Below are positions 20,973 through 32,910 of a stretch of 64,000 nucleotides of DNA, in pieces (the first letter of the stretch is position 1; each line of letters starts with the position of its first letter). Position numbers and translations under genes: made by a program. Source of the stretch: Cryphonectria parasitica EP155. Lineage: Eukaryota > Ascomycota > Sordariomycetes > Diaporthales > Cryphonectriaceae. Below the pieces are notes generated by a model that was not told the DNA's origin, did not search any database, and worked only from the letters and a program-made list of their open reading frames with translations. Where the stretch lies: NCBI RefSeq assembly GCF_011745365.1, contig NW_024468915.1:2272653-2336652 (forward strand), read 5' to 3'.

Positions 20973-22957
20973 GATGCCCGCCGTGTGTGCGTCACCAGAG
21001 TAAAATTGCTAGGGGAAAGATCAATGTGCCGGGTTATTCAAGAAAGACCTATGTTGAGGATAAGGAGGAGAGAGAGGGCGTGGTGTGAGATTGTGGCCAT
21101 GTGAGGACTCGGATGGATAGTTTTACAGTAGTTATATGAAAATGCTAGTAGGCCAACTTTGGATGTGTCTTCCTAAACTCACTCATTCACGGTGCCGGGA
21201 ACGGATAAGGGTCAGCAGTGTCCGTTGCGCTAAAGACAGTGCTTTACTCGAAGTAGGTTCAGCAGTGGAACATTTCTCGCGGGAATAGCAAAGAGAGAGA
21301 AGGGCACACAGAGTCCTTGGCATTTCTCCTCCTTCTCCTCACTCGACAGGTCGGTGAGGTCAATCATTGAGAGGGGGAGCAACGCCAGAAGGATCGTCGT
21401 GTGCAAGCTGCGGTTGTCACTGCACGTTACGGCAGCAGAGAAGCAGGAGTCCATGCAAGCGCAGAAGCTCGTGCATAAGTCCACACAAGTAGAGTAGCAC
21501 GGGACTGAATGCAAGTGCTTAGTACGCCGACTTAAGCATTCATATTATCAACTACGCCGAATGACTCTTCTTGATCCAGCTCAGCGTTGGGCGATGCTGG
21601 CAAGCAGTCTTTCAGTGATTAATGAGCGTCCTGTAGCTTGCGGTAAATCCTCGGTACTCAAAGAGTAGTTCAGCATGCAGCATTGACGGGGCCAAGCATC
21701 TGACTCTCGTCCAAATGTACTGTTCTGCCCTGTGAACGACTCTGGAACCCCATCGCCGTAGAGCTCTCGACTCGATGAGAGGGGACCGGTTCCAGCCAGA
21801 TCCCGGCCCGGCTTTCCCTCCCACATCTGCAGTGAATTGTGGATATCGATTGCATGGGTCCCAATCCTCACCGTGAATGGTGGTCGTCCTGTCAAAGAAA
21901 GAAGCAAAAGGTGAACAATAAAAGACAAAGAGGCCACGTAAACTTGAAATCATCCTTCTCCTTTCCGCCTCATCACCCACAATACCGTCGTCATCATCAC
22001 CAGCGTCAATGAACCAGATGAGGCGATGCCTCTCGAAGAAACTCTTCTGGCATCACCAACGCCCTATGATTGCACTGGCAGCAGGGTATGAGCGTCCCAG
22101 TACCCACTTCCCCTCCTCTTCCTTTCCCTTCCCCGCAGCAGGCTTCTTTATGGTGCTTTTACCCCACCAGACAGACACTGATCCACAAAGTCCTCTTGAC
22201 GCGCTCTCTGTTGTGCTTGGCCTCTGGCCATCTTGGGAAATGAACTGCAATGATCTCCGTCAGGGCAGGCGGTCGATCCTCGTGCATGCGCAAGAGATCA
22301 TGGAGACTGCGCTTCCGCGGGGAAATGAGCTGTCGTATCGCCGTGATACATAAACAGACGGATCTGAACCACATCTCTTGGAAGGCCGGAACGCCTTCGG
22401 CGATCTCGTCCTTGAGCGGCGTCTTCTCTTTTGCATGGCCTCTCCGCCTCAGCCAGGTTGCTGAGGCCCTACTTCTCTCTGGCCATATGTGTTACGGTGC
22501 TTGATGAATCCATGAGGTTCCAGTATATTGACCAGAGAATGTCAACAAATTCAGAAATGGTGGGCTGAAAAGAGTCTTAGTCATTGTGACGGTAAGAGTA
22601 CCTGTAGGCGACGCTACCTCTCGTAATATATCCTATGAGATCTCTGGGGAAATTACGTCATTGGAATATAGGGAGATTCTTTCTACCATGGGCAGATATG
22701 ATGTTCTATGTAGCTTGGATGTATACAGATTAAATGGTCTTCTGCCTTGTTGTCACTCTGCTCATTGTCTTACTCTTCCTCCCTCGCACATACTCATCAA
22801 TTGATGTCCACCTCCCCTCAAACTGCTGAAACATAGGGGGATGATGTCGCGCTCATTCAATGCATACAGAGAGCAAGCGGAAAATAAATGCTCCATTATC
22901 CCCCAAATGATTGTTCAATTACTACTCTAATGGATGACCTCATAATTAAACCTTTCA
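20973..22957. other. Intergenic, about 2 kb
   Basis: Open frames between 21230 and 22504 overlap on both strands and show no family features or consistent splice structure. No gene is called. Confidence 0.5.
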
Positions 22958-23686
22958 TCAGTCTTTGCTCGTCTTTCCCAATGATAGACTCCTCAGACGG
23001 GAAGGCCATGTTGACGCCGCTGATAGCTTCCCCTTCTTGCGCCAACTTGTCCGTTTTACTTCCGAACGTTCTTCTTGATCTTGTGCCATCTCGATGCCAG
23101 CATTCAAATCAAAGAAATCATCTGCCAACACGATGGCTCTTGGGCTTGCAACTGGAAGCTGGTTGAGCCGGGCGAATCGTGACTTGGGCGTGAAATTGTT
23201 AGAGTAGTTGCTCAGCGTCCTGGGCGGGAGATCGAAGTGGTCCTCGTGGTATTCTACCGCCGTGACGGGCTGCAGATCGAACAGATCCTCATCTTCCTCA
23301 TCCTCATCCTCGACTGTGATTGGCATCGGATGGACCGCCGTTTCATGATGGTCGACGTCGTCTGAGTAAAGGCTGGACGAGTATGTTGGACATCTCCTCG
23401 GGGGCGGGAGTGATGCCATCGAAGAAGGGGTGAAGCCCTCGACGTGAGAGCTGGACGTCCGAGACTCGCTACTGCTGCTGATGCTCCCGTACCCGCTGTC
23501 TGAGGCCGACGAGCTGTTCCATGAGATTCGATCGCCGTCTCGAGAAGAGATGCTGCCACCAAAGGTGCTGCGAATCGGTGTTCGCTGTCCACAAGCATGA
23601 CAGTATGGTTCTTCTACCGCAAGTGTGTCGCTGGTTCCTCTCTTCTTTTCCGTCACCTTCACACTCTTTCTGAATTTCTTCAACAT
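22958..23686 (-). CDS. Hypothetical Ser-rich protein
   Basis: Single open frame of 242 aa with ATG at 23686. It has no signal peptide and no membrane segment. The N-terminus is basic (MLKKFRKSVKVTEKKR) and is followed by one CxxC (CHACGQ). A long Ser-rich stretch around residues 55-95 comes next, then an acidic run (EDEDEEDEDLFDLQ), and the C-terminus is basic and Ser-rich. The composition suggests a largely disordered cytosolic or nuclear protein with many possible phosphosites. I do not recognise a family. The regular codon use and good start favour a real gene. Confidence 0.68.
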   Translation of the reverse strand: MLKKFRKSVKVTEKKRGTSDTLAVEEPYCHACGQRTPIRSTFGGSISSRDGDRISWNSSSASDSGYGSISSSSESRTSSSHVEGFTPSSMASLPPPRRCPTYSSSLYSDDVDHHETAVHPMPITVEDEDEEDEDLFDLQPVTAVEYHEDHFDLPPRTLSNYSNNFTPKSRFARLNQLPVASPRAIVLADDFFDLNAGIEMAQDQEERSEVKRTSWRKKGKLSAASTWPSRLRSLSLGKTSKD

Positions 23687-24646
23687 TTTTGGACAATGTG
23701 GTATTTATTCAGGATGTTCGGGGCTTTGAAGTGCCACTGGGTAATCTTTGAGATTTGTTTGTGAAAAGGGTATTCAAGCGAATGTTTCCAGCCAAGTACA
23801 GCTTAAGAATGAAGTGAGGTTGGAGTATCAAGAACAGAAAAGTCTGAGGAACAACACTGAGACGAACATGACCAGAGTACCATTTAAACTCTATATATCC
23901 GTTGCATGTCGTTGAGACGGTAGACCCTTGCCCATGCATTGATCCACGACCTGCGGCATGCAGACATTGGGCACCCCAGCAAAAGAGATGCCCCCCAAAC
24001 CGATCCGAAACACCTTCACGACTGACTCGACACTTGTCACACACCTCCTTGAAAATCCATTTTCGAGAGAAAAACCATTGGCTATCCTTCTTCCTGGCGA
24101 CGGGTTTATCCTAAACGAAGCTCTGTCCGCCAGATCTTCAGACCTTTGCCAAGACATGTCACGGTGAGTTTTGAAGACAGATACGTTTCCGGTCGGACTT
24201 GTGGCGTTTTCTCATATTGCACACACGACACCAACATTCTCGAAGTTTCTATTTATAGCCCTTCCGCATGATTAGGAGCGCTGGTGATTTCCACCTCAAA
24301 ACGGGCAGTTCCCACACCCTTGGCCTAAAGAATGGTAGTACCGTGGTACAACTTATTCTAGAGTGTTGTGGAGAGCTTCTGTAGCATGACATCTATTATC
24401 CTCCCTGAAAGTTTTGTCGTACTGGCACCCTCACAGACCATGTCTAGATTTATTCGCATCAATGTTGGAGAGAAATAACAACAATGTGTCACAAAGCGAC
24501 AAGTCATTCTTTGCACTGAAAGAGAGAGTGCAAACGGTAGCATTCAGTATTTTCTGACCTTTTCCCACTCAAAGACTTGAAGACTTTTGGCCCACCTAGA
24601 TCGTTCATAGGTACAGTGATAAATCAAGAAGCACAGCGCATATCCC
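23687..24646. other. Intergenic, about 1 kb
   Basis: No supported gene. Overlapping short frames at 23709-24167 and 24358-24543 have no family features. Confidence 0.5.
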
Positions 24647-27016
24647 TCAGACCATCACGAGCTCTGAGCCCAGCAACTGAACCCTGATGCCTGCGGCTTT
24701 CCTTTTCATGGCCTGCGGATCATCAATGCCACCTAAAGCAGACCGAGAGCTCTCATCCAGCGCCGCCAAGGCTGCGAGAGAGGAACTGTTCAGGACCCTA
24801 CCAGCGAGCCTGGCTGTGTGGATGATGGTGCCAATGACAAAGATGATGGACAAGACCAGCTCCGAAGCAAGGAACGCCAGCCAGCCCCAATGGATCTCAA
24901 CAAAGGTCTCAGGGCTAGTCGCCGTCCCATTGACCGTGAATGAATTCATTCCATCTCCTGAGGACGGAAACATTCTGATACTGTGACGTGCGAGAGTCCA
25001 CTTCAGCAGATGGCCTTTCCCTAGTGACGTGCATGAAGAGAGGACTGAAGGAGAGCCGTGGGGAGAGAATAATTGAATCCATGGGCTGCAGGCAGCAAAG
25101 ACTTACACATTTGTCATGCTGGTCGCGACATTTTGCATCAACGCGTCCATGATGATGGCGCGCTGGGTGGCGTCCTCAGTAGAGTTGCCAAACAGATTAT
25201 ACCAGATCGTCGGCACTTCTCCCATGCCAACGTAGGCGAGTCCGTCGGCCGTGTACGTTGCGAAGCCGCTCAGCGCGTTAAACAGGTCAACCGCTGTCGC
25301 AGCTAGTGTGCCGTAAGTCATACCACTATTGAAGGCGATACGTCAGTAAATCACACCAAAGGGAAGTTTTTGGGACGGTGATTTCTTGGGAGGAGGATGG
25401 ATGTTTTCACGAACAAGGTCGTTGTATTCGAATTTGGACTCGCAGGGTCTTTCAAGTACATCATAGGTGCCGGCACAGTCACATCCCACGGGACAGATGA
25501 GTAGGTATCCATGTCACAGATACCAGAGTTCTGTTCTGTAAAATAGCAGGAAAAATTCACGTAGCGGTCCGAGCTCGGGTCGGCGACCTCGTAGGATGAC
25601 GACACGACGGTAGTGGTCGGGTTGCCTGACTCCACCAGCACCTCATACTCATTGATGCACGGGTAAAAGATCAGCTCCGCTGCCTCGTATTGCACGCTCG
25701 ATAGGCTCGTGATGTTCGAGGCGAAGCCGCTTTCTGGAGGTGCACGAGGTACTGTGTAGAGGACAGCCAATGAGATGAGGCGGCTATGCATGAGGTTGCT
25801 GTCTTGTTGGAAGAGCAGGGACGTGTTTGGGTATAGGGCGCACGCCAAGTAGTTGTACGAGACCTGGGTGACGAGCGAGCAATTGTATGCATCAGGTATG
25901 GTCAAATTGATAGCAGGAACACCGTCATTAAAGGCGTAGAAGTCGGCCCACTCTGCAAGGCCCCAGGTGATATCGGACTCAGTCGGCTCTGCCAAGAACC
26001 CGGCATCCACGTAGGATGTGATGTTACCGCTCTTGGAACAGATACCCAGGGATTCAAATTTTGGGTAGGTGCAGTTTCCTGTGGAGCAGCTTGGTACTTC
26101 GGACTCGAACGGTGTCGACCAGTTTGTGCCGATACCTTGAGCTATGGCACTCGCAAACTGAGGGCTGTCGTAATCAAGGCCTTGAGGCGGGGGGTAGAAA
26201 ATCTGGGTTGCTTGTACCATCGCTGTCCCAGATATTGATGGTGTCCGGCGAGACTGGTAGGCGATCATCTGCTGGGTCAAAGGAGATGTTATGATAGAAG
26301 CCAGCGATATGAGGACACCGAGAGTTGCAAGGGACCTGCACCAAACGTCTATTAGCTATCACGTCTTCCAATGAGGTCTAAATCACTTGAAGGGAATCAC
26401 AATAGTACCTAACATTGCACTGCCTTACTAGTCTGACGCTGCCAAAGGTTCTGGTCATACTATCATCGAACACCTGGAACTCGCTCAGAGGCTGCGGCTT
26501 TTGGAACCAATTCCATTTCGACTGGCTGATGCACTCCGCGACTGGGACCATGAAAGCAACTTTGGCGAGAGACGATAAGAAGGAGAGGAACGTGTTTAGA
26601 GTAATGTTCATGGGCAGAGAGGGCAGGGCCCGTCCATCATAGGCATTTAGAACTACCACGATCACTATCCCTTATTGCGTGAGAAGAAGTTCAAACACGT
26701 ATTCATCCGAGAGAGATGACAGACCGATGATACAGGCTATACTCAACGCCAACCAGCCGAGTTCCTTTACCCAGGGTGTATACCAATGTAGAGCACTCGT
26801 ATGTTCGTCTTGGAGACTTTCTTTGGGTGTTTCCTTGGTCGGTAAGCTGTTTGTCGTCGAACTTTGCGAGTTTTGAAGTGTCACTGGACTGATCGTTTCC
26901 TCCTGCTTGTCTGTATTACCTGCAGGCTGGGTTATGAGAGCTTGGACGGGACTTTCTGGCTTGGGGTCGCCCTCGATCGCTTCTCTGACTGATTCATGAC
27001 GGCTAGGGGAAGACAT
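24647..27016 (-). CDS. DUF3176-family membrane protein
   Basis: Predicted five exons, complement: 26725..27016, 26409..26670, about 25400..26335, 25107..about 25325, 24647..24980. The acceptor/donor pair around 25320-25400 is unclear because the obvious branch site implies an intron too short to be normal. The N-terminus is disordered. A first helix follows (WLALSIACIIGIVIVVVLNAYDG, made by splicing), then the DUF3176 signature (NTFLSFLSSLAKVAFMVPVAECISQSKWNWF, FDDSMTRTFGS) and a second helix. A long extracytoplasmic part is rich in N-glycosylation sites and cysteines (CSTGNCTYP). A last helix (WGWLAFLASELVLSIIFVIGTI) lies near the C-terminus. Members are Pezizomycotina-specific and of unknown function. 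The family call is confident; the exact exons are less so. Confidence 0.83.
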
Positions 27017-28015
27017 CTGAATGATCTTGTATCAAGGATCTGAGCCAGTAAATAGATACGGAGAATTTTATATGCTTTAGATGCTAAAATACTCTCCTCT
27101 TCAATAATTGTTCTTTCGAAGTAATTATAGAACTGGACTTTGGTCGGCAGTTAGGTTGGAAACTTCTGAGCAATAGGTTCCCAGCACATGTTTGAGCACT
27201 GAAACATTTGGGTCTCTTATACTTGTGATACCCAAGGATATTTTTGACCATCAACACTGACATATTACTAGCCTTTTCTTGATAGTTGGGAAGCATTGGG
27301 GGCCGCAGACTGTAACCCTCTCAGGCTTCAGTTTGCGCACAGAATTAAAAGAAACGACGAGCGATAGAACCGACGGAGAATTGGTCGCCAAGAGTCCTCT
27401 CCTTGCCAAGAGTCATCTGATTGCTGCCTTAAGTACTTAGTAGCTACAGCGACATCATAGACTACATCTAGCACCAATGGGGTTGAACTGTGGTGGACAA
27501 TTTGGCCCCCACCTGCTTCCTACACATCCATCTCTACCCACCACCTGTTACCCTACATAAGGTAGTACTGATGGTAGATGCATGCATTTTAGCTAGAATA
27601 TGGTCTAGAAGGATTCTTGATGTGACCAGGATCACAGAGCGCAACATCGAACCGCCCTTGTGTTGTATCTGTAGTCGTAGTGATGTATTGATGATGCTCA
27701 CTAAGGGTATGATTACCCCAACTGGTAATTTCCGCGATGCTCTGCGACGCTGCTAAGGAATCGGTAAGGCAGACTCAAGAACATCGTGGGCTATCCGTGG
27801 GCTATCTACACCCAGAGGACCAAGCAGAATCAGCCTTCGCTTGCGTTTGCGTCTATGAGACATCCTGGGAGATAATAGAGGGACAAATTCTCATCTCGAT
27901 TGATAGGGCTCTAGCAAGATAGTTTACTACTATGATTTCGGCACAAGGCGTTATAATAAAGTATGAAGAATAAGATATGTGTTATTCAGGCATGATCCAT
28001 CGTAGATGGTATCCA
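27017..28015. other. Intergenic, about 1 kb
   Basis: No supported gene. Short frames at 27084-27296 and 27490-27922 show no family features. Confidence 0.55.
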
Positions 28016-29908
28016 TCAGTTCTGATCTAATATGACGTCGGCCAGCCTTTCAGCCATGGCATAGACAACACTCTGCGGATGGCCAGGAGTCAAGAAGGGC
28101 ATGGCGCTCGTATCCACCACCCGCAGGTTCTCGAACCCAAAGACGAGACCGTCGCTGTCCACCACAGCAGACGCATCCGTGGCCACGCCCATCTTACAGG
28201 TGCCGCTGGCGTGGTACACCGTGGTCATGCTCTCCCCAATCCACGCCTTAATTTCGTCATCGGTTTGCACAGACGAACCAGGATAAGCCTCCTCGGTGTC
28301 GGCAACGCCCATCTCCGCCAGAGAGTCCCAGATGGCACGCTGGCGCCTAAAGGCCTGCACTGACAGGTCTAGATCCGCAGGGCTGGAGAGCCAACCCGGG
28401 TTGACCTCGGGCAGGGTCAGCATGTCGGGTCCAGCCAGCTTCACGGTGCCGCGGGACAGAGGCGCGACCAGGCAGGCGTTGATGGTGGCATAGTTGTGCC
28501 CGTCCTTAGGATCGGCAGTCTGCTTGTTCTCGTTGTCGCCGTTGTAGGCTGCGACGGGGAGCCACTCGATCTCGGGCCAGTCGGACGGGAAGGCTGCGTC
28601 GAGGGCCGCGCGGGTGCTGTTGGTGAGGTTGCTGCGGTACGGCTCGGGTAGTTTCTCCCATCCGTAGTAGCCTGGACCAAAGATGCTGAGCGGTCCGCCG
28701 GCTGTGCTGAGGTACTCGGCCACGAGTGTAGCTGCGAGGCTCGGGTTGTTGACTGAGGCAGACCCCGTCTGGACATTGACTCGACGAGCAGAGCCAAAGA
28801 TGGGATGGTCCCAGAGATTGTTGCCCACGCCTGGCAGGTTGCGACGGCACTCGATGCCAAACTCGCCCAGCTCGGTACAGTTGCCAATGCCCGAGACCAT
28901 CAGAAGCTGGGGAGACTGGAATGCGCCAGCAGACAGGATCACCTCGTTCCTGGCAGTGAGGGTGAATTCGACAGAGCCCGTGCCGAAGGTTCCTGCTGTG
29001 AGGGCAGAGATGCCGGTGGCAAGGGTGGTGCTGTTGCTTGCAAATTGGATTTGAGTCGCGAACGTGTTCTTATACACGGTCAGGCCAGGCAATTTGGCGT
29101 CGATGGCTGCGTGCAAGAACGAAGACTCGGACGAGGACCGCTGTCCGTTGGTGGGATCGACCGTCAGGGCAGCGTAGGCAGACCCAATCAGCTTTCCGCT
29201 GCTGAGACCGGTAATCTGAGGCATGCCAGCCTTGATAAAAGCAAGTCGTGCCCAGGTTCCAAAGGGATCCACCGCGTTGCTGAAGGAGACCTGGACGGGC
29301 CCTCCGCTTGGAGAGAAGGCTGCCGGGTCCTGCAGGTTGGACGAGTTGGTGTAGGAGCTGTTGGAAAAGGCCGTGTAGTTGACGGACTTTTTGAAGTAGG
29401 GAAGCATGTTGTCCCAGGTAAAGCTGTCGTCGTCCACCTCGTCCGCCCACTTCTGCATGCTGTCGATAGTTGGTCTCTGGTACAGGAAGTAATTGCGCGC
29501 GCTGGAGCCGCCCAGTGTCTTTCCGCGGGCATAATGAAGCCTTCGTGATATCGGCGCAGCTTGTTCCGTTGTGGCAATGCCCCAGTCGATCAATGGCTGG
29601 AAGTTATTCAGCTCGCTGCCCGTGAAGTAGGTTGCATAGCCAGGCACAACGCTGAGGTTGCCGTTGTCCGTCTCGTAGAAGCCGCCGGCCTCGACGACAG
29701 CAACGCTGGCATTGGCCTCTGCAAGCCGTGTCGCGAGCGTCAGCCCGGCCGTTCCGCCGCCCACAATGACATAGTCGTATGTGGCGTTTGTCCCTGGCAC
29801 ACCAAAGAACGACTCAGAGAGGCGCTGTGCGCTGACAGGATAAAAAACCCTCAAGAGACATAATACAAAGAGCGATGCCCAAGAGCATCTCACCGGGAAC
29901 GACACCAT
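28016..29908 (-). CDS. Secreted GMC oxidoreductase (intronless)
   Basis: 630 aa, no introns. The first ATG in the open frame is at 29908. Residues 1-28 are a signal peptide ending VSAQ. The FAD-binding Rossmann motif VIVGGGTAG (about 48-56) is followed by ARGKTLGGSSARNYF, the second FAD signature AGAFQSPQLLMVSGIG, the catalytic histidine in YHASGTCKMG, and the C-terminal TPGHPQSVVYAMAERLADVI. GMC enzymes oxidise alcohols, sugars or aryl alcohols with FAD. This secreted subgroup includes aryl-alcohol-oxidase-like proteins and secondary-metabolite enzymes such as the patulin and versicolorin B synthase relatives, so the substrate cannot be fixed. Eleven or more N-x-S/T sites fit secretion. GC-rich codon use matches its right-hand neighbours and not the UstYa genes. 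Confidence 0.95.
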   Translation of the reverse strand: MVSFPVRCSWASLFVLCLLRVFYPVSAQRLSESFFGVPGTNATYDYVIVGGGTAGLTLATRLAEANASVAVVEAGGFYETDNGNLSVVPGYATYFTGSELNNFQPLIDWGIATTEQAAPISRRLHYARGKTLGGSSARNYFLYQRPTIDSMQKWADEVDDDSFTWDNMLPYFKKSVNYTAFSNSSYTNSSNLQDPAAFSPSGGPVQVSFSNAVDPFGTWARLAFIKAGMPQITGLSSGKLIGSAYAALTVDPTNGQRSSSESSFLHAAIDAKLPGLTVYKNTFATQIQFASNSTTLATGISALTAGTFGTGSVEFTLTARNEVILSAGAFQSPQLLMVSGIGNCTELGEFGIECRRNLPGVGNNLWDHPIFGSARRVNVQTGSASVNNPSLAATLVAEYLSTAGGPLSIFGPGYYGWEKLPEPYRSNLTNSTRAALDAAFPSDWPEIEWLPVAAYNGDNENKQTADPKDGHNYATINACLVAPLSRGTVKLAGPDMLTLPEVNPGWLSSPADLDLSVQAFRRQRAIWDSLAEMGVADTEEAYPGSSVQTDDEIKAWIGESMTTVYHASGTCKMGVATDASAVVDSDGLVFGFENLRVVDTSAMPFLTPGHPQSVVYAMAERLADVILDQN

Positions 29909-31671
29909 ATTTTGATGAAATGCCGATGATCGGTGATGGCTCAAAGAGTTAGGTTTACTTGGCCAGGCGACTCTCGAGTTGAGAGCGAGAGAGAAACGGG
30001 CGAATCAGGTCTTACCCAGGCGCGATTTTACACAGAACTTATACAAACCCTTTGGATCATCATGAGTTGAACTGCGAGTGGCGGAAATATCGCCAGAGGC
30101 GGTGGAGCGGGATGGGTCCTCATCTCAAGGAGGGGGTCCTTTTTGCCTGCACATATGGTCTGTTTTTCTCCTCTGCGATAGCCGCAGTGTCGGAGTAACC
30201 AAGTTCCCCACGGCTCTAATCACCGACGCTACCATACAAAGGGTCATGGGAACTGGAATTTCGTGGAAAGTCTGGCTGCTGCTTCTCGCGATCTCTGGAC
30301 GGCTGTGCTTCCTTTTATATTCTTTACAAATTAGAGAGATGCGAGTTGTGCTTTTGAAACATGAGCAGAGCCCTTGCGAAACCAAAACGAGATCCACAAA
30401 CCTCCAAATGCATGCATGGCACGCATTGGGTCGACGAAGGCAGGGGAAAAGGAAACGACAAAGTATATCTCTCGAATACTACTAAGATACTTCCATACTA
30501 TTGTATCATGTGGTAGTAGTAAACCCTATTGCCATGAGTCGGGGATTTGGATCACGAATATGCTCCTTCTTCTCCGCCTTCGGAGAAGACACCAAAAACG
30601 GGACCCAAGTTACATGCATCTTGACCAGGAGGTTGCGGGGATGAAGACATGAACGGGCGTGCTCCCATGATGAGCTGTTTTCTTTCTGGATAGGATCGAC
30701 CGGACCCGGTTGGTATAAATTTTGCTAGTTCGTTCCTCTGGTCCACAAAAGGCGACGAGTTCCACATGGTGAATATCGGCATAAACCTTGTCAGGTACCA
30801 TAGATTCAAGCAAATGTAGTGGGCGTGGACTGAGCACTTTCTGGGGGGGGGGGGGGGTTTCTTTTTGTTCATGCACGCAAGTCCCTGAAGATTGAGAGAC
30901 TTTTGGAGCCTGACCTGACCCGCATGTTGCTTCACCTAACAACGCCAGAAGCTGCCTTAGATTCATGTTGTTTTCTACGTTCCAGACACCTGATTAATGT
31001 CTCAGATTCACGATTTCATGCTTTGCTCACTCCCAGGCCCAAGCTTTGTGCAGCGGTGAACAGGACCCTTATCTGCTCCTGTCATAAAAAATTAAGATTG
31101 CATTTTTCTGTTCCTAGCAGCTCAGCTCTCGGTTGTGTGTCCAAAGTGCGTCTTCGATTTAACAGAGACCCCCACACTGAAGATGACATAGTTTTGCTGT
31201 CTGCCGGCATTAGTCGCGATCGATCATGCACTTAGATGGGACGGAAGCTTTTTGCGGCCCGATGATGGCACACGGCCGTTTACGTATTGGGCTGTCAAGC
31301 CAATTCCCACACCCCCCCAGAAATAAAGCAGCAGCCCCCCTGGTAATGGGACGTCGTAACCTCGAGGCTATGTGTAAATTGCCATGGATGGTCGCCTTTC
31401 GTATGCTGTATACTTTCTGCCAGGATAGATAATATCATCATTTCCCTCCCTCGCCCCAGCCCGTTTTCATGGGCTACCTGGAATGTTCCACAGGCCTCTC
31501 TCCCTCTCTTTCTCGTTCTTTTCATACATAGATCACGGCCGGTCCACCACTCACTTTAATAATACACAGCAAATCTCGAGGTCACGGGTTTTGCGAGCCA
31601 GAAGGTCATTGGGGCCTATCACACGCACGTCTCGTCCCCAGCCAGGCAGCCCAGCACCTTGCGAACCCGCC
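29909..31671. other. Intergenic, about 1.8 kb
   Basis: Promoters of the divergent GMC and SAT4-type genes. It includes a 15-G run at 30843-30857. No gene is seen. Confidence 0.55.
30843..30857. repeat. Poly-G run (15)
   Basis: Uninterrupted G tract in intergenic DNA. Confidence 0.95.
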
Positions 31672-32910
31672 ATGGCCGAAGATATTGCCTGGCACATATG
31701 GGTCGGCGTGATCGTCACCATCGTGCCAGCAACCTTTTTGGTTGCGGCACGGTTCCTCGCGCAGACCCATGGCCCATCCGCACCGGGCCTGGGCATGGAT
31801 GACTGGTTGGTGTTGGCATCTCTGGTGAGTCGGCACAGAAAGAAAAACAACTACTTCAGCGGCACGCAATCGATTGGGAACTAACCATGAATGAAGTGTG
31901 TCAACTGGGCAATGGCTGCCATACGGTTCTACCAGGTGTGCAACCTGAGCTACGGTCAACACGCCGCCGGCCTCCCAGCCGAGACCGTCTCCAAGTTTCA
32001 GATGTCCTTCCTCGCCGTCCAGGAGGTCTACTTCCTCAATGCAGTGCTCACCAAGTGCGCCCTGCTGTGTCTGTACTACCGCATCTTTGGCATCTCCCGG
32101 AGGTTCACCATCGCCATCTACGTCGTCGGCGTCCTTGTCGTTAGCTACTTCATCGTATGCGTCGTCCTCTCCATCGCCGGGTGCCAGCCGGTGTCATATT
32201 TCTGGAACAAGGCCCAGGCCGGACGCTGCTTTAACGAAGTCAACTTCTTCCGCGCCAATGGTATCACCAACATGCTGCTGGATATCACGGTGCTCATTCT
32301 TCCGCTCCCTATGGTCTGGAGACTGGATCTGGAACTGCGGCAGAAGTTGGCCGTGACGGGCATGTTTCTCCTGGGCTCGTTGTGAGTATTTTTTTCTTCT
32401 TCTTCTTTCTTCTTTCGCACCTCTTCGGCCAAAGCGTTCTGACCAAGGTGATGCTAACAACCCACAAGCGTCTGCGTCACTTCCATCCTTCGAATTCTCG
32501 CCTTCAGGACTTCCAAACAGTCCGACCCAACCTACACGACCATCGACACGGCCACGTGGTCTTCTGTCGAGCAGTCGCTAGGCATCGTGTGTGCATGCCT
32601 GCCCACCCTGCGGCCGCTGTTCCGGATGGCTCTGCACGGCGACCGGCAGAGCAACTCTGCTCGGAGGTCACTTGCCGTGCGAGACTCGATGATCAAGAAT
32701 GTCAAGCGAGGGCCTGGGTCGGTCGGGACGGCGCCGAGCGAGCAGTACATGCTCGCGTCTGTGCTGGAGAACCCGAGCTCGAGAGATTCGCTCAAGGAAG
32801 GTGACTCGCCCAGGCCTGACTCCTTTACCGACACTGGGAAGTTTTCCCATCCAGGAAACATTCGGCACTCGACTCGTATCTGGAGTGGTGATGATAAGAG
32901 AGGAGAATAA
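31672..32910 (+). CDS. SAT4/rhodopsin-like integral membrane protein
   Basis: Predicted CDS join(31672..31824,31897..32381,32469..32910), 359 aa, phases consistent. Start ATG at 31672 in CGCCATGG context. It shows the layout of the fungal rhodopsin-like domain family: a first helix, then GLGMDDWLVLASL, about seven helices, CVVLSIAGCQPVSYFWN with conserved Cys/Trp, NGITNMLLDITVLILPLPMVW, and SILRILAFRTSKQSDPTYTTIDTATWSSVEQSLGIVCACLPTLRPL. The C-terminal tail is Ser-rich. There is no CFEM cysteine domain in front. Members are plasma-membrane proteins of uncertain function; some are linked to secondary metabolism or sensing. Nearest neighbours offer no pathway clue. Confidence 0.9.

Noticed and set aside
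21230..22504. Several overlapping open frames on both strands
   Set aside because: No family features, no consistent splice sites and no signal peptide.
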